Shown here: positions 6,752-15,159 of the stretch, piece after piece
Layout: every line of letters starts with the position of its first letter
Position numbering within the stretch: the stretch's first letter is position 1
Assembly (NCBI RefSeq): GCF_006227205.1
Contig: NZ_VCNG01000011.1
Location: 1 to 64,000 of the forward strand
Direction of reading: 5' to 3'
DNA length: 64,000 nucleotides
From: Pseudomonas sp. ICMP22404
GTDB taxonomy: Bacteria > Pseudomonadota > Gammaproteobacteria > Pseudomonadales > Pseudomonadaceae
Program-made: the position numbers and the translations under genes
Notes under the pieces: generated by a model
Database searches by the model: none
What the model saw: only the letters and a program-made list of their open reading frames with translations
Told to the model about the DNA's origin: nothing

Positions 6752-9253
6752 TCAATCCTGGGTCACCGGAGCAACCTGATCCGCCGCATCTTCACTGCGA
6801 TGCAACGCCACTTGGCGGATCGACAAACGAATCTCCGCCGGCAGCACCCGTTTGGCGGCGCCTTCGGCCAGTTCGCCCAGCAGTTCGTGATAGCTTAGCT
6901 TGCCAGCTTCATCCCTGCGCAGAACGTCAAGGTCCAGCATCGTCTGGATGAAATGGCGGAACAGGGTCTTGTCGAAAAACTCCGGCGCGTTCAGGCCGTG
7001 CAGAATCGACAGGCGCTGGGCCATGACCGTGCAGAGGTCTTCCAGCTCTTCGGCGCTGATGCTGTTCTGGCCACTGTTGAGCAGCAGCGAGACGGTCATA
7101 TAGAAGCGTTGCAGGGCCTGGGCGATGCTTTTGGATAACAGTGTCAGCAGCACGAAGTGCCGCGAACTTGGCGCCGGACGCAGGTACAGGTCATTTTCGA
7201 AACGCAGCAGACCCTGTTCGACGAACGCTTCGAGCCATTGGTCGATCACGTCGTCCAGTTGCTCGAGTGACCAGCGAATGAACAGTTCCGATTGCAGGTA
7301 CGGGTACAGAGCACGGGTATAGCGCAGGATCTGCTCGCGGCTCATGCGCGAGGCACTCTGGAAAAAGCTCGCCAGCAACGCCGGTAGGGCGAATATGTGC
7401 AGCACGTTGTTGCGGTAGTAGGTCATCAGCACCGCATTCTGCTCATCCAGGTACAGGATCTTGCCCAGGGCATCGTTCTGTTCAGACAGCAGGTCCATGC
7501 CTTTCACATGTTCGATCAGCGCCCGGCCATCCCCCTCTGGCAGCGTGGTGTGGGGCGAATACGGTACTTTGCGCAGCAACGCCAGGTACAGGTCCAGCAC
7601 CCGGGCCATGGCCTGATCGTCGAGCGCCAGGCGGCTGGTGGACAGCAGCGCCAGGGCCACGAGATTGACCGGATTGATGGCGGCGGCTTCGTTCAGGTGC
7701 CGGGCCACGCGCTCACCCAGGCGATGGGTGGTGGCGTTGAGCCAGGCCGGTTTGAATTGCGGCCCCAGTTCCTGCTCGCGCCAATCCGGCTGTTCGCCGT
7801 CGAGGAATTCGGTCAGTTTGATCGGCTCGCCGAAGTTCACCGCCACCTGGCCGAAGCGTTGCTTGAGGGCACCGATGACCTTGAAGATGTCGAAGATCGA
7901 TTCCTTCTTCTTGCTGGCTCCGCGCAACTCGCCCAGGTAGGTGCGGCCCTCCAGCACTCGCTCATAACCGATGTAGACCGGGACGAACACGATGGGCGTG
8001 CGCGACGAGCGCAGAAAGCTGCGCAGGGTGATGGCGAGCATGCCGGTCTTGGGTTGCAGCATGCGCCCGGTGCGCGAACGACCTCCTTCGACGAAGTACT
8101 CCACCGGAAAGCCCTTGGTGAAAAGCGTGTGCAGGTACTCGTTGAATACAGCGGTGTAGAGCGGGTTGCCCTTGAAGGTACGGCGCATGAAGAACGCCCC
8201 GCCACGGCGCAGCAGGCTGCCGATCACTGGCATGTTGAGGTTGATGCCGGCGGCGATATGCGGTGGGGTCAGTCCATTGCGGAACAGCAGGTACGACAGC
8301 AGCAGGTAATCGATGTGGCTGCGGTGGCACGGCACATAAATGACCTCGTGACCTGGGGCGATGTCTTGCACGCCTTCGATATTGTTGACCTTGATGCCAT
8401 CGTAGATCTTGTTCCAGAACCAGCTCAGCACCACTTCCAGGAAACGAATGGCGGTATAGGTGTAGTCCGAGGCGATTTCGTTGCCGTAGCGCAGGGCCTG
8501 GGCCTTGGCTTTTTCCGCCGAGATTTTTTCCCGCTCGGCCTCGTCGGCAATCGCCTGCTTGACTAATGGCTGGTTCACCAATCCCTTGACCAGGTTGCGT
8601 CGGTGGGAAATGTCGGGGCCGATAACCGCCGCCTTCAGGTTGCGGAAATGCACCCGCAGGATCCGCTGGGCCATGCGCACGGTGCGTTCGTGGCCTTTGT
8701 CGTGCTCGATCAATTCCTGCAGGTGGATGGGCGCGGAGAACTGCACGCGGGTCTTGCGTCCCAGGATCATGATGCTCAACAGGCGACGCAGGCGTCCGGT
8801 GACGGCCCAACTGTCGGCGAACAGCAGTTTCCATGGGCTGGACTCGCTGTCGGGCGACTGGCCCCAGAACACGCTGACCGGGATGATCTGCGCGTCTTCG
8901 GCGGCATTGTGGGTCAGCACATTGACCAGTCGCGTCAGGGTCGGTGGCGCACCGCGCTTGTCCTGACGCCCGAGCCAATCCGGCGCAGGCGTCAGGTAGA
9001 AGAACGCCGCCGGCTCCAGCAGATTGCCCACCGACACCGGCAACACCGGGCGGGGCAGGCCCGCTTTAGTGCACTCGGTGTCGAGTACCGCCAGGTCGGT
9101 CAGCGACGGATCTTGCAGAACGTAGAACACCGGACGGCTGCGGTCGAGGTTGAGGGTGAAGGACGACTGGTTGATCGTCTCTGAGCGAACCCAGAGGTAC
9201 AACAGCCGGCGCAGGGTGCCAAACACAAGACGGCGGAACGGGGAGCGGGTCAT
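6752..9253 (-). CDS. plsB: Glycerol-3-phosphate 1-O-acyltransferase
   Basis: PlsB transfers an acyl chain to sn-1 of glycerol-3-phosphate, the first step of phospholipid synthesis, at the inner face of the cytoplasmic membrane. The 833-aa length fits the family. Acyltransferase block I is seen as HRSHIDYLLLSY (about residue 307, HX4D catalytic motif), block II as GGAFFMRRTFKGNPLY, block III as FVEGGRSRTGRMLQPKTGM, and a following Pro-rich block VFVPVYIGYERV. The gene stands alone, divergent from the cold-shock gene. A membrane-associated N-terminus (PFRRLVFGTLRRLLYLWVRS) is basic and hydrophobic. Confidence 0.96.
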   Translation of the reverse strand: MTRSPFRRLVFGTLRRLLYLWVRSETINQSSFTLNLDRSRPVFYVLQDPSLTDLAVLDTECTKAGLPRPVLPVSVGNLLEPAAFFYLTPAPDWLGRQDKRGAPPTLTRLVNVLTHNAAEDAQIIPVSVFWGQSPDSESSPWKLLFADSWAVTGRLRRLLSIMILGRKTRVQFSAPIHLQELIEHDKGHERTVRMAQRILRVHFRNLKAAVIGPDISHRRNLVKGLVNQPLVKQAIADEAEREKISAEKAKAQALRYGNEIASDYTYTAIRFLEVVLSWFWNKIYDGIKVNNIEGVQDIAPGHEVIYVPCHRSHIDYLLLSYLLFRNGLTPPHIAAGINLNMPVIGSLLRRGGAFFMRRTFKGNPLYTAVFNEYLHTLFTKGFPVEYFVEGGRSRTGRMLQPKTGMLAITLRSFLRSSRTPIVFVPVYIGYERVLEGRTYLGELRGASKKKESIFDIFKVIGALKQRFGQVAVNFGEPIKLTEFLDGEQPDWREQELGPQFKPAWLNATTHRLGERVARHLNEAAAINPVNLVALALLSTSRLALDDQAMARVLDLYLALLRKVPYSPHTTLPEGDGRALIEHVKGMDLLSEQNDALGKILYLDEQNAVLMTYYRNNVLHIFALPALLASFFQSASRMSREQILRYTRALYPYLQSELFIRWSLEQLDDVIDQWLEAFVEQGLLRFENDLYLRPAPSSRHFVLLTLLSKSIAQALQRFYMTVSLLLNSGQNSISAEELEDLCTVMAQRLSILHGLNAPEFFDKTLFRHFIQTMLDLDVLRRDEAGKLSYHELLGELAEGAAKRVLPAEIRLSIRQVALHRSEDAADQVAPVTQD

Positions 9254-9342
9254 ACGGCTTCTGCATGAGTGGATGAGATCAAGCGGCAGGTAGTGTGCCG
9301 GATTCGCCGAAAATCGGCAAAAAAGCGCCGAAGTAAAGTCAG

Positions 9343-9370
9343 TTGAGAGTTTTCTCGAGTGTCATATACT
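9343..9370 (+). promoter_or_regulatory. Probable cold-shock gene promoter with long leader
   Basis: TTGAGA (9343-9348) and TATACT (9365-9370) are separated by 16 bp, a good sigma-70 match. Transcription from about 9377 would give a 5' leader of roughly 100 nt before the ATG at 9480, as is common for cold-shock genes, whose leaders control mRNA folding at low temperature. Confidence 0.65.
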
Positions 9371-9479
9371 CGGCCGGTGTCTGCCACGGCTTCCCTTATG
9401 GAAGGCTGCACGGCGGCTAAAGTTCGTACGGCTTTCTTTCGAAAAGCCGACTCAAAAAATAAAAATGGGAGTGAACATC

Positions 9480-9689
9480 ATGGCAGCACGGGAAACCGGC
9501 AGCGTTAAGTGGTTCAACGACGCCAAGGGATACGGCTTCATCCAGCGCGAAGGCGGGGCGGATGTATTCGTGCATTACCGCGCGATCCGCGGCGAAGGCC
9601 ACCGTTCACTGACCGAAGGCCAGCAGGTCGAATATGCGGTGGTGGAAGGGCAGAAAGGCTTGCAGGCCGAGGATGTGGTGGGGCTGTAA
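9480..9689 (+). CDS. Cold-shock domain protein (CspA family)
   Basis: The product is a 69-aa single OB-fold nucleic-acid-binding protein that acts as an RNA chaperone. RNP1 is seen as KGYGFIQ and RNP2 as VFVHY, and the VKWFNDAKGYGFI block is intact. An upstream in-frame ATG at 9465 exists, but GGGAG at 9467-9471 sits 8 nt before the ATG at 9480, which is therefore the start. The protein carries YRAIRGEG after RNP2, where many CspA proteins have FSAIQGDG. Which of the several Pseudomonas Csp paralogues it is cannot be told from here. Confidence 0.92.
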   Translation: MAARETGSVKWFNDAKGYGFIQREGGADVFVHYRAIRGEGHRSLTEGQQVEYAVVEGQKGLQAEDVVGL

Positions 9690-9721
9690 CCCACTCCTCC
9701 AAAAAACACTGCAAACCCCTT

Positions 9722-9808
9722 GTGGGAGCGAGCCTGCTCGCGATAGCGGTATATCAGGCAATACATAATCGACTGACATACCGCTATCGCGAGCAGGCTC
9801 GCTCCCAC
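9722..9808. repeat. REPIN, nearly perfect
   Basis: The two arms (GTGGGAGCGAGCCTGCTCGC and its inverse) extend into AGCGGTAT/ATACCGCT, giving a nearly perfect long palindrome around a short centre. It lies between convergent genes. Confidence 0.9.
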
Positions 9809-9837
9809 ATTTGGATCCGTCGAGGATCTGAGCCGGG

Positions 9838-10215
9838 TCAGGCCGTCTTCCAGGTAATCTCTTCTTCCCCATCAGCACTGATGCGAATCCAGCGATCGGC
9901 CGATTCCTCACCTTCCTCTTCCACCCACGAGCCGGGCGCGCAGCGTACTTCTACATTCAGTGCGGCGAATGCGGCACGGGCGCAGGCGATGTCGTCATCC
10001 CAGGGGGTCCGATCGCTTTCCAGGTACAGGCTGTTCCATTTCCCAACGGCCTTGGGCAGCCAGGTCACCGGGATGTCGCCGGCCTTGCATTTGTAGGTCT
10101 GGCCTTTCTGGGTCCATTCGCTGCACGGGCCCAGTGCCTGGGTCAGCCAGGCGGCGACGGCCTTGTGGTCGACGTCGGCGTCTTTGAGGTAAATCTCGAT
10201 ATCGGGTTGGCGCAT
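9838..10215 (-). CDS. Conserved hypothetical protein
   Basis: This 125-aa soluble, acidic protein has no signal peptide or membrane segment. I recognise no domain. The start at 10215 (MRQPDIEIYLKDADVDHKAV) is preferred to an in-frame ATG four codons upstream because the folded sequence begins there. The protein is Trp-rich, with an acidic stretch WVEEEGEESADRW near the end. It is 83 bp downstream of rlmA on the same strand, with a hairpin between, so it probably has its own promoter. Confidence 0.65.
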   Translation of the reverse strand: MRQPDIEIYLKDADVDHKAVAAWLTQALGPCSEWTQKGQTYKCKAGDIPVTWLPKAVGKWNSLYLESDRTPWDDDIACARAAFAALNVEVRCAPGSWVEEEGEESADRWIRISADGEEEITWKTA

Positions 10216-10261
10216 GGATGTCCTCATTGCGGTCTCGAAAAATCCATTCGCGGATTTAACT

Positions 10262-10285
10262 GGTCCCGAGCGACGGCTCGGGACC
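10262..10285 (-). terminator. Hairpin downstream of rlmA
   Basis: The sequence contains a perfect 9-bp stem, GGTCCCGAG with CTCGGGACC, and a 6-nt loop. It sits 13 bp past the rlmA stop. The following minus-strand sequence is only weakly T-rich, so termination efficiency is uncertain. Confidence 0.5.
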
Positions 10286-10298
10286 CGGAATCAAAAGG

Positions 10299-11108
10299 TT
10301 ATTGAAGAACGAAATAATCGTAGCGCATCGACACCGTGACTTCGAACGGCTCGGTCTGTTCGATCACGCTGGCGCGGCGCTCGGCACTGGCGCGCCAGCC
10401 GTGGGGCGTCATCGCCAGCAGGTTGGCACGGTCCTGGCCGTTCTCGAGTATCAGCTTGAACTCCAGGGTTTCACTGTGCTCCAGCGCCATGCCCGAAGGG
10501 ACCAGGGCCAGGTGCTTGTCATCGGTGTACTCGCGCACTTCGTCGTACAAGCGTTCGCGCAGTTCCATCAGGTGGCCGCGGGTAGGGCCGACTTTCATCA
10601 GGCCGCCACCGGGGCTGAGCAGGCGCTTGGCCTCTTGCCAGTCCAGCGGGCTGAACACGCTTGCCAGGAATTGGCAGCAGCCGTCGGCCAGCGGCACCCG
10701 CGCCATGCTGGCGATCAACCAGGTCAGCTGTGGATTGCGTTTGCAAGCGCGCTTGACCGCCTCGCGGGAAATGTCCAGGGCATAGCCATCGGCATCGGGC
10801 AGTGCGTCGGCGATTTGTGCGGTGTAGTAACCCTCGCCACAACCGATGTCCAGCCAGCGGCCGGGGCTGCGTTCAGCCGCCAACTCGGCCAGGCGTCGGG
10901 CGACAGGGGCGTAGTGCCCGGCGTTGAGGAAGTCGCGGCGGGCTTCGACCATGGCCTGGTTGTCGCCGGGGTCGCGGCTGTTCTTGTGCTGCACCGGCAA
11001 CAGGTTCAGGTAGCCCTGGCGGGCGCGGTCGAACCGATGCCCGGCCGGGCAGGCCACTCCGTTGTCCACCGCGTTCAGCGGCTCACTGCAGATCGGGCAG
11101 GCGAGCAT
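10299..11108 (-). CDS. rlmA: 23S rRNA (guanine-N1)-methyltransferase, RlmA type
   Basis: The 269-aa enzyme is an SAM-dependent methyltransferase that modifies G745 of 23S rRNA in the E. coli family member. The N-terminal zinc finger is visible as Cys4, Cys7, Cys20 and His24 (CPICSEPLNAV... CPAGH). The SAM-binding motif is WLDIGCGEGYYTAQIA. Its ATG overlaps the dapE stop codon by one base (TGATG), so the two are translationally coupled. The RlmA-I (G745) and RlmA-II (G748) types differ by lineage; the Gram-negative origin favours G745. Confidence 0.88.
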   Translation of the reverse strand: MLACPICSEPLNAVDNGVACPAGHRFDRARQGYLNLLPVQHKNSRDPGDNQAMVEARRDFLNAGHYAPVARRLAELAAERSPGRWLDIGCGEGYYTAQIADALPDADGYALDISREAVKRACKRNPQLTWLIASMARVPLADGCCQFLASVFSPLDWQEAKRLLSPGGGLMKVGPTRGHLMELRERLYDEVREYTDDKHLALVPSGMALEHSETLEFKLILENGQDRANLLAMTPHGWRASAERRASVIEQTEPFEVTVSMRYDYFVLQ

Positions 11109-12259
11109 CAGGCGAGCAACTTGATCAGCGTCTTGTAGTAGATCTCGGTGAGTACATCGAGATCGGCCGCCAGCACGCGTTCGTTGACCTGGTGGATGGT
11201 TGCGTTGACCGGGCCCAGTTCCACCACTTGGGTGCCCATGGTGGCGATGAAACGACCGTCGGACGTCCCGCCGCTGGTGGAGGCCTGGGTTTCGCGACCG
11301 GTTACGTCCTTGATGCTCGACGACACGGCGTCCAGCAGCGCGCCCGGCTCGGTGAGGAACGGCAGGCCGGACAGGGCCCAGTCGATGTGCCAGTCCAGTT
11401 GATGTTTGTCGAGAATGTCAGCGACGCGCTGCTGCAGGCCTTCGACGGTGGATTCGGTGGAGAAGCGGAAGTTGAACACTGCCACCAGCTCACCCGGGAT
11501 CACGTTGGTCGCACCGGTGCCAGAGTTGAGGTTGGAGATCTGGAAACTGGTGGGCGGGAAGAAATCGTTGCCATGGTCCCAATGCTCGGCGGCCAGTTCC
11601 GCCAGCGCCGGAGCCGCCAGGTGGATCGGGTTCTTCGCCAGATGCGGGTAGGCCACGTGGCCTTGCTTGCCGCGCACGGTCAGCTTCGCACCGAGGGAGC
11701 CGCGACGGCCGTTCTTGACCACGTCACCCACCAGGGCGGTGCTCGACGGCTCGCCGACGATGCACCAGTCCAGACGCTCCTGACGGGCCTTGAGGCGCTC
11801 GACCACAGCCTTGGTACCGTGGTGGGCCGGGCCTTCTTCATCACTGGTGATCAGGAAGGTGATCGAGCCCTTGTGGTCCGGGTAGTCGGCGACGAACCGC
11901 TCGGCCGCCACCACCATCGCCGCGAGGCTGCCTTTCATGTCGGCCGCGCCACGGCCACAGAGCATGCCCTCATCGTCGATGACCGCATCGAACGGATCGA
12001 GCTGCCAGGCCTGCACCGGACCGGTCGGCACCACATCGGTGTGCCCGGCGAAGCACAGCACCGGACCGTCATGCTTGCCGTGACTGGCCCAGAAGTTATC
12101 CACATCCTCGATGCGCATCGGTTCGAGCTTGAAACCTGCATCGCCCAGGCGCTGCATCATCAGTTTCTGGCAATCGGCATCCACCGGCGTCACGGACGGA
12201 CGGCGGATCAGGTCGCAGGCGAGTTGCAGGGTCGGCGAGAGGTCGGCGTGGGCCGTCAT
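11108..12259 (-). CDS. dapE: Succinyl-diaminopimelate desuccinylase
   Basis: DapE hydrolyses N-succinyl-LL-2,6-diaminopimelate to LL-diaminopimelate and succinate, feeding lysine and peptidoglycan synthesis. The 383-aa protein is a di-zinc M20-family hydrolase. Visible are the metal-ligand block CFAGHTDVVPTG, the bridging Asp in CGRGAADMKGSLA, the catalytic base in TSDEEGPAHHG, and the C-terminal TSGGTSDGRFIA. I chose the ATG at 12259 (MTAHADLSPTLQLACDLIRR) over one 10 codons upstream because it gives the family's usual N-terminus. dapD and dapC, the two preceding steps, lie further along the same strand. Confidence 0.96.
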   Translation of the reverse strand: MTAHADLSPTLQLACDLIRRPSVTPVDADCQKLMMQRLGDAGFKLEPMRIEDVDNFWASHGKHDGPVLCFAGHTDVVPTGPVQAWQLDPFDAVIDDEGMLCGRGAADMKGSLAAMVVAAERFVADYPDHKGSITFLITSDEEGPAHHGTKAVVERLKARQERLDWCIVGEPSSTALVGDVVKNGRRGSLGAKLTVRGKQGHVAYPHLAKNPIHLAAPALAELAAEHWDHGNDFFPPTSFQISNLNSGTGATNVIPGELVAVFNFRFSTESTVEGLQQRVADILDKHQLDWHIDWALSGLPFLTEPGALLDAVSSSIKDVTGRETQASTSGGTSDGRFIATMGTQVVELGPVNATIHQVNERVLAADLDVLTEIYYKTLIKLLA

Positions 12260-12332
12260 GGAAACTCCGGGAATATTGTGTGAGCGCAAGGCGAGTGCTG
12301 AAGCGGGCAGCCTCCCGCAAAATGGCGGTTAT

Positions 12333-12338
12333 CTTATA
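12333..12338 (-). promoter_or_regulatory. Extended -10 of dapE promoter
   Basis: On the minus strand TATAAG is preceded by TGC (TTGCTATAAG), an extended -10 about 74 bp upstream of the dapE start. No convincing -35 was found. Confidence 0.45.
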
Positions 12339-12391
12339 GCAAAACAGCAATCGTTGGCCCCCGGTGTCTGTCGGTTGGAGCACAAAACCTT

Positions 12392-12478
12392 GTGGGAGCG
12401 AGCCTGCTCGCGATGGCGGAGGATCAGTGGCGGTGATATTGACTGAAGCACCGCCATCGCGAGCAGGCTCGCTCCCAC
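12392..12478. repeat. REPIN
   Basis: The element has the arms GTGGGAGCGAGCCTGCTCGC and its exact inverse, extended by GATGGCGG/CCGCCATC. It sits between the divergent dapE and tcdA genes, 18 bp before the tcdA -10 hexamer. Confidence 0.9.
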
Positions 12479-12496
12479 AATGGTTTTCTGGTGCCC

Positions 12497-12502
12497 TATA
12501 AT
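12497..12502 (+). promoter_or_regulatory. -10 hexamer of tcdA promoter
   Basis: A perfect TATAAT lies 26 bp before the tcdA start. Its -35 region would fall on the outer edge of the adjacent REPIN, so repeat insertion may have set the present promoter strength. Confidence 0.5.
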
Positions 12503-12528
12503 GCGCGCCGGTTTTTGGGGTAATGGTC

Positions 12529-13329
12529 ATGAGTACAGAAGATCCACGGTTTGCCGGTATCGGCCGTTTGTATGGCCTCGAAGGCCTGGAGCGCCTGCGG
12601 GCGGCCCATGTGGCGATTGTCGGGGTGGGCGGGGTCGGTTCCTGGGCAGCGGAAGCCATTGCCCGGTGTGGCGTGGGCGAGATTTCGCTGTTCGACCTGG
12701 ACGACGTCTGCGTCAGCAACGCCAACCGTCAGTTGCACGCCCTGGACAGCACCGTCGGCAAACCCAAGGTCGAGGTGATGGCCGAACGCCTGCGCGGGAT
12801 CAACCCCGATTGCACGGTGCACGCCGTGGCGGATTTCGTCACCCGCGACACCATGGCCGAATACATCACGCCGAACATCGACTGCGTGATCGACTGCATT
12901 GACAGTGTCAACGCCAAGGCTGCGCTGATCGCCTGGTGCAAGCGTCGCAAGATCCAGATTATCACCACCGGCGGCGCGGGCGGGCAGATCGACCCGACGC
13001 TGATCCAGGTCTGCGACCTGAACCGTACCTTCAACGATCCGTTGGCTTCGAAAGTACGGTCCACCCTGCGCCGCGACTACGGTTTTTCCCGCACTGTGAC
13101 CCGTCACTACAGCGTGCCCTGCGTGTTTTCCACCGAGCAACTGCGCTACCCCAAACCCGACGGCAGCATCTGCTTGCAGAAGAGTTTTGTCGGCGACGGT
13201 GTGAAGCTCGACTGCGCCGGCGGGTTTGGCGCGGTGATGATGGTGACGGCGACGTTCGGCATGGTCGCGGCGACCAAGGCTGTGGATAAGATTGTCGCGG
13301 GTGTGCGGCGGCCGGCGGATAGGACGTGA
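12529..13329 (+). CDS. tcdA: tRNA threonylcarbamoyladenosine dehydratase
   Basis: TcdA (CsdL/YgdL) uses ATP to cyclise N6-threonylcarbamoyladenosine at position 37 of tRNAs to ct6A. The 266-aa protein is an E1/ThiF/MoeB-type adenylating enzyme: nucleotide-binding loop VGVGGVGSWAAEAIARCG, the Arg/Asn segment SNANRQLHALDSTVGKPKVE, and the DCIDSVNAKAALIAWCK block. ATG 12529 is preferred because GGGG lies at a proper distance; the ATG at 12523 is too close to it. It is convergent with csdE-csdA, whose products donate sulfur/electrons to the same E. coli pathway, so the linkage is functional. Confidence 0.93.
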   Translation: MSTEDPRFAGIGRLYGLEGLERLRAAHVAIVGVGGVGSWAAEAIARCGVGEISLFDLDDVCVSNANRQLHALDSTVGKPKVEVMAERLRGINPDCTVHAVADFVTRDTMAEYITPNIDCVIDCIDSVNAKAALIAWCKRRKIQIITTGGAGGQIDPTLIQVCDLNRTFNDPLASKVRSTLRRDYGFSRTVTRHYSVPCVFSTEQLRYPKPDGSICLQKSFVGDGVKLDCAGGFGAVMMVTATFGMVAATKAVDKIVAGVRRPADRT

Positions 13330-13330
13330 G

Positions 13331-13380
13331 ATCGTTCCCACGCTCTGCGTGGGAATGCCTCTACGGACGCTCCGCGTTCG
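13331..13380. repeat. 50-bp interspersed repeat with CCCACGC hairpin
   Basis: A 50-bp element beginning ATCGTTCCCACGCTCTGCG recurs with 3-4 changes at 57922-57971. It contains the hairpin CCCACGCTCTGCGTGGG and lies directly after the tcdA stop. Its right end encodes the last residues and stop of csdE on the other strand. Confidence 0.8.
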
Positions 13381-13786
13381 GCTGCTGAGTCAGTTCACGC
13401 ATCCGCTGCAACACCGCATTCAAGCCATTGCTGCGGGAAGGCGACAGCTGTCGCGACAGTCCCAACTGATTGAACCAGTCCGGCAAATCCACCTGCTGCA
13501 ACGCTTCGGCCGACAAGCCGTTGACCCGTGCCAGCAACAGCGCCACCAATCCGCGAATCAACCGCGCATCACTGCTGGCAGCAAACTGCCAGTGCCCGTC
13601 CTGCAACCGCCCCACCAGCCATACCTGGCTTTCGCAGCCATTGACGAGGTTGGTGTCGCACTTGTCCGCCTCGTTCAGCGGCGGCAGGCGGTCGCCCCAC
13701 TGCATCAGCAGCCGGGCCCGTTGTTCCCAGCCCGAGGCGTCCTGGAAGATTTGCAGCGCTGTGGCGGCATCGACAGGCAGGTTCAT
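13361..13786 (-). CDS. csdE: SufE-like cysteine desulfuration protein
   Basis: The 141-aa SufE-fold sulfur acceptor takes persulfide sulfur from CsdA and enhances its desulfurase activity. The acceptor Cys51 is in the conserved loop VNGCESQVWL. Its ATG overlaps the csdA stop as ATGA, so the pair is coupled and translated together. The last residues (NAERP) and the TAG stop fall inside an interspersed repeat, so the natural C-terminus has been replaced or extended by that element; the fold itself ends earlier, so function is probably intact. Confidence 0.92.
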   Translation of the reverse strand: MNLPVDAATALQIFQDASGWEQRARLLMQWGDRLPPLNEADKCDTNLVNGCESQVWLVGRLQDGHWQFAASSDARLIRGLVALLLARVNGLSAEALQQVDLPDWFNQLGLSRQLSPSRSNGLNAVLQRMRELTQQPNAERP

Positions 13787-14988
13787 CGCAGCATCTCCAG
13801 GGCCTGATCGAGGGCTTCGAAGAAACGCTCGATATCGGCGGAGTCGTTGTACAGCGCCAGCGATACCCGGATCGCTCCCGACAGCTGCAGATGCTTGAAC
13901 AGCGGCATGGCGCAGTGATGCCCGGCGCGCACGGCAATGCCTTGCTCGGTCAGCAAATGAGCGAGGTCGGCGTTGTGCACGCCGTCCACCACGAAACTGA
14001 CCAGCGCCAGCCGTGGATCGCCCACCAGGCGCACGCCGTTGCGCGCCAGCAGGCCGTGGAGCAGGTAGTCGTGCAACCCAGTCTCATGGTCAATGACATC
14101 TTGTGCGTCGAGGGTGGACAGGTAATCCAGGGTCGCCCCCAGGCCGATCACGCTGGCGATGGGCGGTGTGCCGGCTTCGAAACCCAGGGGCGCGGGGCGG
14201 AAAGAGGCGCGGTGGTAGTCGGCCTGCTGCACCATTTCGCCACCGAACTGCCAATGACGCAGCTCGCGAAGTGCTTCGTTGCGGCCAAACAATACGCCCA
14301 GCCCTTCTGGCCCGTAGAGCTTGTGGCTGGAAAACACATAGAAATCGCATTCCAAGGCCTGCACATCGTGACGGCCGTGGACCACACCCTGGGCGCCATC
14401 GATGACCGTCAAGGCGCCCTGGGCCTTGGCCAGTGCCAAGAGCGGCGGCAAGGGTTGCCAGGTGCCAAGCACGTTGGACAATTGGCTCACCGCCAGCAAG
14501 CGCGTACGCGGGCCAATCAGATCGGCGGCGGCGTCGAGGTCGATCACCCCGTGGGTGTCGAGCGGCAACACCACCAGCGTCAACGAACGGCGCTCGGCCA
14601 GTTGCTGCCAGGGCAGCAGGTTGGCGTGGTGCTCCAGGGCGCTGATGACGATTTCATCGCCTGGATTGAATAGGTGTTCCAGGCCGTAGGCCAGGAGGTT
14701 CAGCGCCGAAGTGGCGCCGTGGGTAAACACGATCTGCCCGCATTCCCCCCCATTGAGCCATTGCGACACCTTGAGACGGCTGTCTTCGAACGCCTGGGTG
14801 GCATGGGCGCCTGGCAAGTGTTGCGCACGGTGCACGTTGGCCGCGCCGTTGGCGTAATAATGCGCCAGGGCATCCAGCAGGGCTTGGGGTTTTTGCGTGG
14901 TGGCGGCGTTGTCCAGGTAGGTCTGGCCTTGCCGTTGCAGGGCGGCGATGGCCGGGAAATCGGCACGCCAGGGGGATGGAATCAACAT
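13783..14988 (-). CDS. csdA: Cysteine desulfurase
   Basis: CsdA is a PLP-dependent enzyme that converts cysteine to alanine and passes a persulfide to CsdE. The 401-aa sequence shows the fold-type I layout: YLDNAATTQKP near the N-terminus, HHANLLPWQ, the PLP lysine in SSHKLYGPEG, and the catalytic Cys in RAGHHCAMPLF near the C-terminus (group II type). The start at 14988 (MLIPSPWRADFPAI) gives the family's normal N-terminus; the open frame upstream runs into a REPIN. It heads csdA-csdE, with tcdA convergent. Confidence 0.94.
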   Translation of the reverse strand: MLIPSPWRADFPAIAALQRQGQTYLDNAATTQKPQALLDALAHYYANGAANVHRAQHLPGAHATQAFEDSRLKVSQWLNGGECGQIVFTHGATSALNLLAYGLEHLFNPGDEIVISALEHHANLLPWQQLAERRSLTLVVLPLDTHGVIDLDAAADLIGPRTRLLAVSQLSNVLGTWQPLPPLLALAKAQGALTVIDGAQGVVHGRHDVQALECDFYVFSSHKLYGPEGLGVLFGRNEALRELRHWQFGGEMVQQADYHRASFRPAPLGFEAGTPPIASVIGLGATLDYLSTLDAQDVIDHETGLHDYLLHGLLARNGVRLVGDPRLALVSFVVDGVHNADLAHLLTEQGIAVRAGHHCAMPLFKHLQLSGAIRVSLALYNDSADIERFFEALDQALEMLR

Positions 14989-15037
14989 GCTTTCGGGCCC
15001 TGCTGAAGTGAAGCTGGACCCTGTGGAAGCGGGCCCT

Positions 15038-15125
15038 GTGGGAGCCGAGCTTGCTCGCGATGGGAGCAACACGGTTTAACTGCAAGACCGTGTCATCGTT
15101 CATCGCGAGCAAGCTCGGCTCCCAC
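15038..15125. repeat. REPIN (AGCTTGCTCGC variant)
   Basis: The arms are GTGGGAGCCGAGCTTGCTCG and its inverse. It lies between dapD and csdA, which are on the same strand. Confidence 0.9.
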
Positions 15126-15159
15126 AAAAGCTTGCATCCACAGGTGACGGTGAAGCGGC

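Noticed and set aside
15073..15127. Upstream extension of csdA
   Set aside because: The extended residues come from a REPIN; the family N-terminus starts at 14988.
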